64,000 nucleotides of DNA, from the NCBI GenBank assembly GCA_013115135.1, contig JABANP010000058.1, forward strand, positions 62,001 through 126,000, read 5' to 3'. Positions 55,807 to 64,000 of this stretch are shown here, piece by piece. The first letter of the stretch is position 1. Every line of letters starts with the position of its first letter. The translations under genes and the position numbers were made by a program. The notes under the pieces are model-generated. The model saw only the letters and a list, made by a program, of their open reading frames with translations. It had not been told where the DNA came from and did no database searches. The DNA comes from Perkinsus olseni (taxonomy: Eukaryota > Perkinsozoa > Perkinsida > Perkinsidae).

Positions 55807-57762
55807 TTAAGATGTGCCCTGGCACTCGAGCTCGCTGGGCACAATACCCACTAGATACTCGTAAAGCAAGTCGTAGTTGCAGAGGGACCTGAGAAGGAGG
55901 GAAGAGATGGCAACAATCAACACGCAGTCTCCTCAGGCTTCCCTCTTTTCGACAAGCACATTTTACGAAAGCAACTCACTTGCCGCTGCACTCTTCGATG
56001 GCCTCGACGGATGCCACTCTGCCGTTATAAATGAAACGGGCCTGATTGTCGGAGTAAATCTCCATTATCAGCATAGCGCCGAATGGAGGCCAGGTCTTAG
56101 CACATTCATTACCAGAATCCATCCCTGATAATAGAGGGGTACAAAGATCACCCCGACGCATCACATCCTCCTACAGGTCAACCGGAGTGGGTCCATAACA
56201 GAGTTGGCCGGGCCAGTGTCATGGCCGAGGTACACTGATAGACGTCTCCCGGGGACGATCAAATCCTCCAAAAGATCCTGAAGCGAAGACACGCACCGTA
56301 CCCAAGCCCTGTGTCTCGCCGAACGATGAGGCAACCCGCTGTCCTACTCCAACGAATGGCCCGTACGCAACCTTCTGCAGCTCCTCGGAAGTACTGTAGC
56401 GGTTGTTCGTCCAAAACCTGATAATTGCACAGAAAGATAACCCGAGACTGAACGCGGCCGACTGCCCTACACCGCTTCCCTCGCGACACGTTTGAAGTAA
56501 GGACCCTGAATGTCAAGTCCCCAAGGAACCCCTCTGGGTTTGCTAGGAACGGTGGGGCATTCGTGACCAGTCACGCAGTCCTGTAGATCGAGCAGGTTGT
56601 GCCGACCACAGAAGATCCGATAGCGAGTACGCAACTCACCAGGAGTGGAACATAAATATCCTCCATACGTCTGGTGTCATTCGTATCGAATTCATCAACA
56701 TGACCAGTAGCAGCTCCCATAAAATTGCGGAGTGCAGACTCTCGGGCTGCCCGCTCCCTAGCTTCAGGGGAATCAAAAAACTCATTCAGAGCATCGTCCA
56801 GGCGAGGGCACACCTGCGAAGCAACAACCGCAGTCTGATACCCAGGGAGATGACACTTCTGCGGATACTCACCTTGTAGCTAGGTGTCATGGTCTCCCTG
56901 TCCCTATCTGAGATAATCATCTCCAGCTTCGATGGATCCACTGAGGAGGTGAACTCCTACGGCAGTACATACTCAAGTTATGCCTCACCATCCATGATCT
57001 TCGGGAACATCCCCATGGCGAGGGCTTCGGCGCTTTGGTATACTCGAGGGACATCAGTCGAACGGAACATGACCTCGGGCTCGCTTGGGATCTGATAGAG
57101 GGGCAGATGCCACGGAAAGTCGAGGACTTGACCGGGAAGAGGCCGTTGGAAGAGACGTACCTCATCCAAACCCAAGGCAGCTTTGTAAGACGCGCCGAGC
57201 TGCTTCCCATTAGCCAAGTGCATCTGAACTCCCGAGTCGACAAGTTGACCTGAGGAAGACTGATCGCCCAGCAGGGAGCTATAACTACAAGGACTCACCC
57301 AAGACGCAGCTGCCCCCTGCCAACACGCCCCCTTTGCCGCGAATCCGAGTGAAGCCGGGGGAGCGGCGTCCGGACGGACTGTTGGTGAAGCCATGAAAGG
57401 CCCGAGTCGTGCAGTTGTATCTTGATGAGGTCACTGGCAGTAAGCGGCACGCCCCTATATACCATTATCCCCGGATCCTACTTTGTGTCATCATAGGTCC
57501 AGCAAGCATCACGTCCGGGCACACGAGCGCCATGACGCGCGAACACGAGAACCCGTTCCTGGGCAGAACGCAGATAGTTCAAGACGGAGGAATAATCCAG
57601 TAGAGGCGAGGGCCTTACCAGCTGCGCATTGGACTCGTCCTCCCGCGGAGGAGCATCGTCCCACTTGATTTTAGAATGGCAGTAATATGAAGGCTTTTCC
57701 TCGGGGAATTCGCCATCGATGGCAGCTGCAGCTCCGAGAAGACTCAACAGAAGTGCTCTCAT
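55807..57762 (-). CDS. Histidine acid phosphatase copy E, intact
   Basis: Start ATG 57762. MRALLLSLLGAAAAIDG is a signal peptide, followed by EFPEEKPSYYCHSKIKWDDA. The catalytic motif VLVFARHGARVPGRDACW (about 57515-57560) matches the full consensus RHGxRxP. Downstream blocks are SGQLVDSGVQMHLANGKQLG (about 57200-57255), VMFRSTDVPRVYQSAEALAM (about 57015-57075), VCPRLDDALNEFFDSPEARE (about 56755-56815), LSVYLGHDTGPANSVMDPLR (about 56180-56245) with the HD proton donor, and DLCTPLLSGMDSGNECAKTW (about 56095-56155). The last exon, LCNYDLLYEYLVGIVPSELE, ends ECQGTS, stop 55807. Cys residues are spread along the protein, as expected of an exported enzyme. This is the best-conserved copy and the likeliest active one. 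It is separated from the main array by about 6 kb containing NAA40 and rhomboid. Confidence 0.85.
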
Positions 57763-57827
57763 TCAGAAAAGAAGGCCTGTGAAACTTCTGTGGGTAGCCC
57801 GATTGCCTCGAAGGCACGCAACTCAAT

Positions 57828-58050
57828 GCCTCTGCCCTGGGCCGGTCGGTAAGAGAGGCAAGTAATCGGAAATGGGTTAAATGTTCACGAGGCGGCTATG
57901 TGGGGAAGGCCTCGGCAAAACCCTGTAGGGCAAGATCCAGAGAGTAATGCATCCCAGGTCGGGTCGGCCATGCAGTAGTGACGACCATTGGACCTTCCAT
58001 TAGCGATGATTAGCCACTGTAAGACAACACCGACTGCCGCGGACGTGCAG
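57828..58050. repeat. 223-bp duplicated spacer, copy 2
   Basis: Copy of 52645-52867 located 66 bases upstream of the start of phosphatase copy E. It may carry promoter sequence of the rhomboid gene to the phosphatase 5' side. Confidence 0.9.
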
Positions 58051-59694
58051 GACGAAAGTGACATATTCGCACGCCAAGAGTGGCTCCTGTTGGCAGCAAA
58101 GCCGAGTATTGAGAGAGCGCTCCACGAAGAGCGATGCCACTCGACGACCAGCTGAACCCGCCGCCCATTCCGGACTGAATCGCGCCAGAGACCAGGAGCA
58201 TGTACTTGCTGCTGCTGCGACCTGCGATTAACGCTGAGGCAGGGCGAGGATCCACGGCTGAGCTTCGGCTAAAATCATCTAAGGCCTTCATGTATCGAGT
58301 CGTGAACGAGTTGGCGATGATAGCTTCACAACAACTGCTTTTGCAAATAACGGATGCTGTATCCTACGCAGGTCCTCAGACGTGGGATGGAATCAGGCGA
58401 ACTTTCGATGCCGAATTTTTGATGTTAATTCTGATTCATGAGAATGGCATCACGCTTTCAATTACTCATCTTCACGGAGAAGCGTGATCGAGTATATCGT
58501 AACTCTACTGCGATGCTGCGGTTCCGTGTGACGGAGAGTATCCCCCAACAACCCCCTCCCCGTCGTACCACATCTCCTTCAACTCACACTGCAGCCATCA
58601 TCATATCATCCATTTCTCAGCACAGCACGAGGAGGAGAGCCTTGAACTGCAGAGGCACTGGTCACGGCTTTAACTGGCTTGAGAATCTCATCACTGTTCA
58701 ACTTGTACACTGGACATTCTATCACAGAAACAGTGGCATTGGTGTCATGCGTCTCATCATCGAGCACGATCCGGGTCGTAGCCGTACTTGAGCAGCCAGC
58801 CTTCCCTTAGGGCTTGATGGAACCCAAACCGGCTCATCCGCGTGTATCTCGCGAGAAGAGGTTGAAGCTTGACGTATCCACACCAGGAAGATACCTTTTC
58901 ACTTCGTTTGCATGACCGACTTGAATGTCCCGATTTCTAATCCTGTTTTTCCCGACCATCTTATTAGCATCGATTCGACCGAACACCCCCAGGTTCTCGT
59001 AAACCACTTTGTAGACTCTAGTGTTAACCTGATGGACTTAGCGATTATTACCACGCAAGAAACGACCGTGCGAGAGGGTTGCCTCAGAGTCTTTGAAGGC
59101 TAGCCTCGCCATGTGGTCTCGAAGATTTCTCCTGCGAAAGGTAGGCAGGCCGAGAGGGGCTGCTTGAAGTGTTGGGCCGGGGTTACGAGCTGCCATTGCT
59201 ACCTAGGCGGAGAAAGGCAGAGGAGCGCACATACTCCGCGAGAGGATTGACAAAGTCAGCGTCACCGCGCCACGAAATTGACACACTTTGCGCACAAAGT
59301 GAGTGGTGCGAATAGTGGGACATCTTTCATGGAACCTTGTCGGCTTTCATGGGTTAACGTGACCGACGGCGACGCTATCAATAGTTTAGATTCTAAAGTC
59401 AGGGAACGCTTGGTAGTGCTAGCTCTTCGATAACCGGTTTCATTACCAACTTCGCATCACTCCGCACTACTCGAGTACAGGAATGTTAGTTCTTGCTTCC
59501 CGTCATGTTGAATCTGAGCAAGACTGCTCTGGCCGCATCGATTCGCCTGCAGGCGACTCCCCCCTCAGGAGCAGCCCTCGAAGCTTGCAGACGTCTAGTG
59601 GACCAGCCGGGGGCCATCGTACAGCCGCTTTCTTGCTCATGCTTAAAGCATCTCTGATCAGATTGATCGGTCTCCGAGCTCGCCTCTGCAGACT
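58051..59694. other. Uncertain region with short frames
   Basis: A minus-strand ATG at 58291 opens a 93-codon Ser/Gly-rich frame (MKALDDFSRSSAVDPRPASA ... GMGGGFSWSSSG) that runs into the duplicated spacer. Plus-strand frames at 58438 (MRMASRFQLLIFTEKRDRVY) and 58912 (MTDLNVPISNPVFPDHLISI) start with ATG but have no domain or consistent splice partners. Near 59502 MLNLSKTALAASIRLQATPP resembles an N-terminal targeting peptide and may be the first exon of the next gene. Confidence 0.35.
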
Positions 59695-60439
59695 ATGAGG
59701 CAGGCATTGTTGGTATCGGGGCAATTCAAACCCCGTGACGCTAACGAGACTCGTGAGCTGAAGAATCTGTCTCGTCAGCCTATCATCAGAAGCTTAAGGT
59801 TCATTCGTGTCTGACTTGATCGAGGTCGAAGATATGCTCACCTTCGCAGGGATGAGGACATTCGTAAGGCCATAGCTCACTGTGAGCGGCTTCAATTTCA
59901 CTCGTCGCCTGTCAGATGCCTTCCCAGTCACAGAGTCTGGTCAAGCTTGCCAGGATGGATGCTTGTAGGCATCGTGATAGCCGTAAGGAAGTCCAGATAG
60001 TACGAGTAAGGATGATCATGCTCTGATGTAGAGTAGAGTATTCTCCCCTAGGCGTTGGGAGATATCGGTATGCCAGCAGAAGTTGTGTACACGTCCCCCA
60101 GACTTAGCCATATCAGGGTGAGGTGGATGAAGGGGGCCCTCGCTATCCCCCACGAAGGCTGTGATGTGAGATGGGAGAGCGCCAACGATGATGATTACAA
60201 CGCTGCACATTCAGGAAGAGAGTCTTCAACGATACGCTAGAAGGATAGCAGAGACTGAGGTTTGTAAGGTGGCGATCCTGGACGAATGGGGTACGTGGTC
60301 GTAGGCCTGTGGCCGATGAGAGATTCCTTCCTCTGCAGATAAGACCAGCAATCAGAAGCACTACTTGAAAAAGGCTCTCGTCGCGTTACAGCGGGCTGGG
60401 CCTGTGAAGAGGCCTGCTAGAATTAGAGAGTCGCTTTGA
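59695..60439 (+). CDS. Hypothetical basic protein, possibly organellar
   Basis: ATG 59695 opens MRQALLVSGQFKPRDANETR and LKNLSRQPIIRSLR. A 51-nt intron joins in phase to DEDIRKAIAHCERLQFHSSP. Further exons read SQSLVKLARMDACRHRDSRK, VVYTSPRLSHIRVRWMKG and EESLQRYARRIAETE. The last exon, KTSNQKHYLKKALVALQRAG, ends KRPARIRESL, stop 60439. Basic, helical, no recognised domain. If the upstream frame at 59502 is exon 1, a mitochondrial targeting leader would precede it. A ribosomal or ribosome-assembly role is only a guess. Confidence 0.5.
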
Positions 60440-60550
60440 GCGGGGATGCACGTGTGTGTGATTTTTTAATGGTTTCATCGCTCATTTATCCTTGAGTTAT
60501 TCATACAGTAGCCACTGCCGGCTGATGAGGGGATCCGGTATGAGGCTATC

Positions 60551-62223
60551 ATGGGCGAGTTACGGAAGGAGTGGTATCCGCACGTCGTCCACAGGCCTGT
60601 ACCATCCTTGTTGTCAATGGCTGACATTCGACCCGACGGCCCCCCTAGGGAGGGCGTTAGAGGTGGATTGGAACAGTTTAAGTGGGATGATATCAAGAAC
60701 ATCAGCTATAAGGACAGGGAGCAGTATCTCGGGTAGTAAGGGGTTCCAGATTAGTAGTATTCAAGCTCGCGTCGTGGACAAGGATCGGTAAATCGGCCTC
60801 GTCATGCGTAGCGTAGTAGAGACGGACGTGATAGATGCCTTGGACTTGAGCTGGAATATTGGCAGGGAATTCGCAAACGAGAGGTGTCGAACCTGGGAAA
60901 TTTCTGGCTTCGGTCCTACCCCAACAGTTGGGGCCCAACTTGTCCGATCATAGATACTCTACGAGGTTGGGCCAACTGGGAAAGTTCGGTAGATGGAACC
61001 GGAATGATTGGTGGCGGACTGAACGGAAGGGAGCGAAGCAGATCGAGGTAATCCCTGGATGACTGATGGTATCATCTAGGGCTTCGGGTTCTGGGCTACT
61101 AAACCAAAAGAGAACAATATTCTACTCGTCCTCCTCAGGATGAGAGGTCCTCTATTCAGCAGTATGAGAATGAAATAATGCTGGAAGCCCTCGGTCAGAA
61201 GCCTAAGCGCCTGTTGTTGATGCGGTAGGATGCTGGGGTGGGCTGAGGCTGTCCAACGATGGTGGTTCAGGAGCGACAACATGACTCCGGAACAGCTGGC
61301 TGCCATTGCTAGAGGGGACGACCCTGACAAGCCTAAGGATGCTGATGGTATGGGAAGCTCATCTGTTGTGTTGTAGAGTCCAGCGGTGTGTCGTAGGTAA
61401 TGTGAAGGATGAGAATGCAGCAGGGCCGGGAGACGATGACTATGAGACTCAGAGGCTGATAGAGGAAGCCAACTCGAAGAAGGGTATGGGGTACAACCCT
61501 TATGCGAAGCAGGCCGATCGATTGTAAGATGGGCTTCGGGTATGGATGTTGATGAGGGTGTGGTAGGTACGGCAAGTCTAGTACGACGGTCCTTGGAGAG
61601 GACGGGGTCACTCGGGATGTAGTGAAGTTGGATGAGGATGATAATGTGAAGAAGGAAGGGGATGACGAGGACGCAGAGGAGAACAGGGAGGAGTGGTACG
61701 GTAAAATGGATTGCCTCGGAGACTAGTAGTTTACACTTAGGGAGTATCGACCGCCATCGCGGAAGGTGTTGGGACCGGTCATGCCGGGTAGGGAGGGCGT
61801 GAAGGAGGAGGAAGAGGAGGAGGATCCAAGGGACGCGAAAGCTCGGCGGAAGGCGGAGAAAAAAGCTTGCTAAGAAGATCAAGAAGGACAAGAGGAGAGC
61901 AGAGAAGGAGAAAGGGAGAGAGCATAGGAAGAGGTAGTGCAAAGTGTGCGGAAGTGGAGGACCAACGTTGGAAGCGCTGCAGGTCTGAGAGCAGGGAGCG
62001 ATCGAGACGACGGGCATCGTCGAGGTCACGATCTCCTCAGAGGAGGTCTCAGCATGAGAGGTGGAGGGGTAATAGTGAACCGGGTGAAGGAGGGAAGCTG
62101 CTGGTCGTTAAACTGAGCTCTCAACTCCTTACGGACGATGGAGGCAAGGTGTTGTTCATTCGTCTGAGTCTCCATTCTCGATCCGAGCAATTGGACATTA
62201 ATAACAGGGGGAAATTAGTATGA
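60551..62223 (+). CDS. MMTAG2-like (C1orf35 family) lysine-rich nuclear protein
   Basis: ATG 60551 (MGELRKEWYPHVVHRPVPSL). The exon end REGVRGGLEQFKWDDIKNIS then KDREQYLG matches the MMTAG2 N-terminus 'VRGGxxxFxWxDVKxDxxRExYLG', and a following exon gives FGRWNRNDWWRTER. Later exons: YENEIMLEALGQKPKR (about 61160-61210), fitting 'EREALLxALGYKxxK', and MTPEQLAAIARGDDPDKPKD (about 61281-61340), fitting 'LxxEDxAEVxKR'. Then come an acidic exon, a Lys/Arg-rich segment (DAKARRKAEKK; KKDKRRAEKEKGREHRKR) and an Arg/Ser-rich end (RSRERSRRRASSRSRSPQRR near 61990-62050). The terminal stop (62223 or earlier) is uncertain. MMTAG2 is a poorly characterised nuclear phosphoprotein; an RNA-processing role is suggested only by its composition. 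Confidence 0.6.
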
Positions 62224-62642
62224 GCTCAGTCCATTTATTCACTTGAAGATTGGAATTAGTACGGCAGGCATCGTTCAGCTCTCACGGCATTTCTCCCCTG
62301 TTCTGGGAACCGCTGCGAACTTGAATGAATTCGGCGAGTTGGCAATTTTGTGGTGAAGTCGTGTCTTTGATTTTCCGGCTTTTGAGCTCGCTCGGTAGAA
62401 GAATCGATTCTTCTCAGATTCCCCTCAAGAACGGGATAGCACTGAACGGCATTACCATCATCATCGACATCATCGTAGTGATAGGGACTATGACAGTAGA
62501 GATCGTCGTTAGTTACTGTTGTTGCCGGTGCTGCGTTCACTGTCCTCAGCGATGCCTCATCCACTGCAACATTATGACGACGATGCTGTGTTGTGTGATA
62601 GTCATCGGTCAATTCTTTGGGGTAGTTACCGTCTCATGCACC
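62224..62642. other. Upstream region of the acidic ORF
   Basis: The acidic frame is open from an ATG at 62325, but 62325-62640 codes for an odd Ile/Val/Cys-rich stretch (VVSYCCCRCCVHCPQRC) unlike the rest. It contains repeated ATCATC-type triplets. I treat it as a probable 5' region rather than coding. Confidence 0.4.
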
Positions 62643-63572
62643 ATGTCTGAGAGAATAAGGTCCAGGGATCCACTCCGAAGCCCTACATCATCCTGCTACT
62701 CTCCCTTGCCTAAGCAGCCGCGGGAGGCCTCGCCTACAGTCAATAGGGACGAGGAGAACTCGTTGATCTGGGCTAACTGTTCGACATCGGCAGTAGATCC
62801 GAAAGTGGTTGGGGAGACGGGAGCGGGCGGAGAGTCTCTAAGCTTCGACTGTCTGCAGGGGTACATACCGTCGCCGATTACTGAGGCGGACTCGGGGGTC
62901 GGTGAGGAGTGTGTGGCGAAGGCGGTCGAGGGGGTGGAAGTGTCTCGGGGGAGTCTGGACAGCGGGGCGGAGGCAGAGATGGTTGCTGCGGCTGACGAAT
63001 CTTCTGTGAGGGAGGAAGGGGACGGGGAAAGCGAGATGGACAGCGACGAGGACTCGCAGCAGGACGATAGATCGGAAGAGGAACAAAGCGATGTGGAGGA
63101 TAAGGAGGAACACGATTGTGATGAGGAGGGGGGTTCCCGAGCTGAGGAGCAACAGGTCGAGGGGGAAGATGCGGACACTCTAGAAGGATTGGAGGAGAGC
63201 TGGGCTGAGGACGAGGAGGAGATTGAGGATGATTCAGAGAGGGCTGAGGATGATGATGATGATGGCGAGTGGGTTGAGGAGGATGTTGTAGGGAGGGCTG
63301 AGGGCGATGAGGAGGAAGCTGAAGATGGCATTGAGGAGGGGCGAGCTGAAGGGGAGGTTGGGGTAGTCTTTGGCGGGGAACATGATGAAGAAGGTGAGGA
63401 TTTGAATACTGTGGTGTTGCCTGAGGGGCACCAGGCCGGAGGAAGGCAGGATACAGACGCTCTGCATGTTACCGACGTTGATGGCATGGCCCCTGAGGAC
63501 AGCACACAAGGTGGAAGGGAGAGGGTGCGCGTATTGTTCGGATCATCATTATCTTCGCTCAGAGACCGTTAA
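62643..63572 (+). CDS. Acidic low-complexity protein, single exon
   Basis: ATG 62643 (MSERIRSRDPLRSPTSSCYS) opens 309 codons without an intron. From about 62980 to 63400 the product is dominated by Glu and Asp (EEEQSDVEDKEEHDCDEEG; ERAEDDDDDGEWVEEDVV). It ends RVLFGSSLSSLRDR, stop 63572. Such acidic tracts occur in histone chaperones, nucleolar and chromatin proteins, but no folded domain supports a family. The frame is open back to ATG 62325. It may alternatively be the first coding exon of the gene to the right, although I could not find an in-phase junction. Confidence 0.5.
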   Translation: MSERIRSRDPLRSPTSSCYSPLPKQPREASPTVNRDEENSLIWANCSTSAVDPKVVGETGAGGESLSFDCLQGYIPSPITEADSGVGEECVAKAVEGVEVSRGSLDSGAEAEMVAAADESSVREEGDGESEMDSDEDSQQDDRSEEEQSDVEDKEEHDCDEEGGSRAEEQQVEGEDADTLEGLEESWAEDEEEIEDDSERAEDDDDDGEWVEEDVVGRAEGDEEEAEDGIEEGRAEGEVGVVFGGEHDEEGEDLNTVVLPEGHQAGGRQDTDALHVTDVDGMAPEDSTQGGRERVRVLFGSSLSSLRDR

Positions 63573-63573
63573 A

Positions 63574-64000
63574 ATGGCAGAACTGGAGCGGCCGGAAGCC
63601 CCCTTCCCTAAGGAACGCTGCCGAGGCCCGACTGCTGTTAGAGAAGCTCACAGAGGAAGGGAGTGGCCTATCCGGTATGGCCTGTTGCCCTGACTTGGTC
63701 AGGCGGCCCATCGGGGCTCTTCTCAGTTTCAACGCCATTCCTGCACTCCTTCATCGACCACTTCATCACCGCTCTGCCCGAGGACATCTGTTCATCCATC
63801 ACGGAGGTCAAGACTTACAGTAACCTCCAGGAGATGGCGATGGTCGGTGTTGCCTCCCTCCTGTCAGCTTCCCGTGCTGCACAGCGTGTGTAGGTAATTC
63901 GACACACTCTGAGGCAGCTGTGGAGGAGGAGGGAGGCCATACCTGCTACCTTCGATATCCTCAAGGCTGAGGTTGAACTCTCTGATGAGCTGAGGAGGAT
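63574..64000 (+). CDS. Hypothetical helical protein, runs off the right edge
   Basis: Coding exons: LRNAAEARLLLEKLTEEGSG (about 63612-63670), a 28-nt intron (gtatgg...ttggtcag), then GPSGLFSVSTPFLHSFIDHF, ICSSITEVKTYSNLQEMAMV and VASLLSASRAAQR (about 63703-63888). A donor gtgtag/gtaggt follows, and the partial exon PATFDILKAEVELSDELRR reaches base 64000. An ATG at 63574, one base after the acidic ORF stop, is in a different frame from these exons, so the start is unresolved. No domain recognised. Confidence 0.45.

Noticed and set aside
58010..58291. 93-codon minus-strand ORF as a real gene
   Set aside because: It runs into the 223-bp duplicated spacer, so its 3' end is not independent coding sequence.
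61076..62029. 317-codon minus-strand ORF rich in Leu, Pro and Ser
   Set aside because: It is the complement of the Lys/Glu/Arg-rich MMTAG2-like exons, which explains both its openness and its composition.
62696..63505. 269-codon Ser-rich minus-strand ORF
   Set aside because: The poly-Ser arises from reading GAG/GAT-rich acidic coding sequence in reverse.
1..64000. CRISPR array, tRNA or rRNA genes
   Set aside because: No regularly spaced direct repeats, no tRNA cloverleaf and no conserved rRNA stretch were recognised by eye; a covariance-model scan would be needed to exclude tRNAs firmly.

Overview
This window reads as nuclear DNA of a compact eukaryote with many introns. Most genes are split into exons of 30-500 bases joined by GT-AG introns of about 35-60 bases, and intergenic spacers are often under 300 bases. 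The gene content (an alveolate-like kinase set, a CEP164-like ciliary protein, GATOR2 Mio, PRP18, RPB9, NAA40) and the intron style fit a perkinsozoan alveolate such as Perkinsus. That assignment is inference; no marker gene in the window proves it. Most real genes had to be assembled by reading exons across frames, so many exon edges are approximate.

Left part, 1-30.8 kb: dense, mostly single-copy genes. In order: a coiled-coil protein (minus, runs off the left edge), an OSCA/TMEM63 mechanosensitive-channel homologue (minus), an ankyrin-repeat TKL kinase (minus), a small basic protein (plus), a small uncertain ORF (minus), a Ser/Thr kinase with a Pro-rich tail (plus), a small hypothetical gene (plus), a secreted glycosyltransferase-like protein (minus), RPB9 (minus), a CEP164-like double-WW protein (plus), PRP18 (plus), several hypotheticals (plus, one carrying a hAT-like MITE in an intron), a membrane coiled-coil protein (plus) and a Mio/GATOR2 homologue (plus).

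Middle part, 30.8-50 kb: a duplicated, repeat-rich block built around minus-strand histidine acid phosphatase genes. Four of five copies (A-D) lie here, with at least two relics. A segment of about 4.6 kb is present twice (31505-36130 and 40055-44810), and an assembly gap sits exactly at the edge of the first copy. Copy D is interrupted in its last intron by a 2.07-kb Tc1/mariner/IS630-type element with 237-bp, almost identical terminal inverted repeats, a TA target duplication and a decayed transposase.

Right part, 50-64 kb: a small plus-strand gene, a rhomboid protease and NAA40 (NatD histone acetyltransferase), a poorly coding stretch, phosphatase copy E, a 223-bp copy of the rhomboid/NAA40 spacer, then a hypothetical gene, an MMTAG2-like lysine-rich protein, an acidic single-exon ORF and a gene running off the right edge.

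I see no operon-like functional grouping. The only coherent local theme is expansion of secreted phosphatases by tandem and segmental duplication, with transposon insertion and decay.
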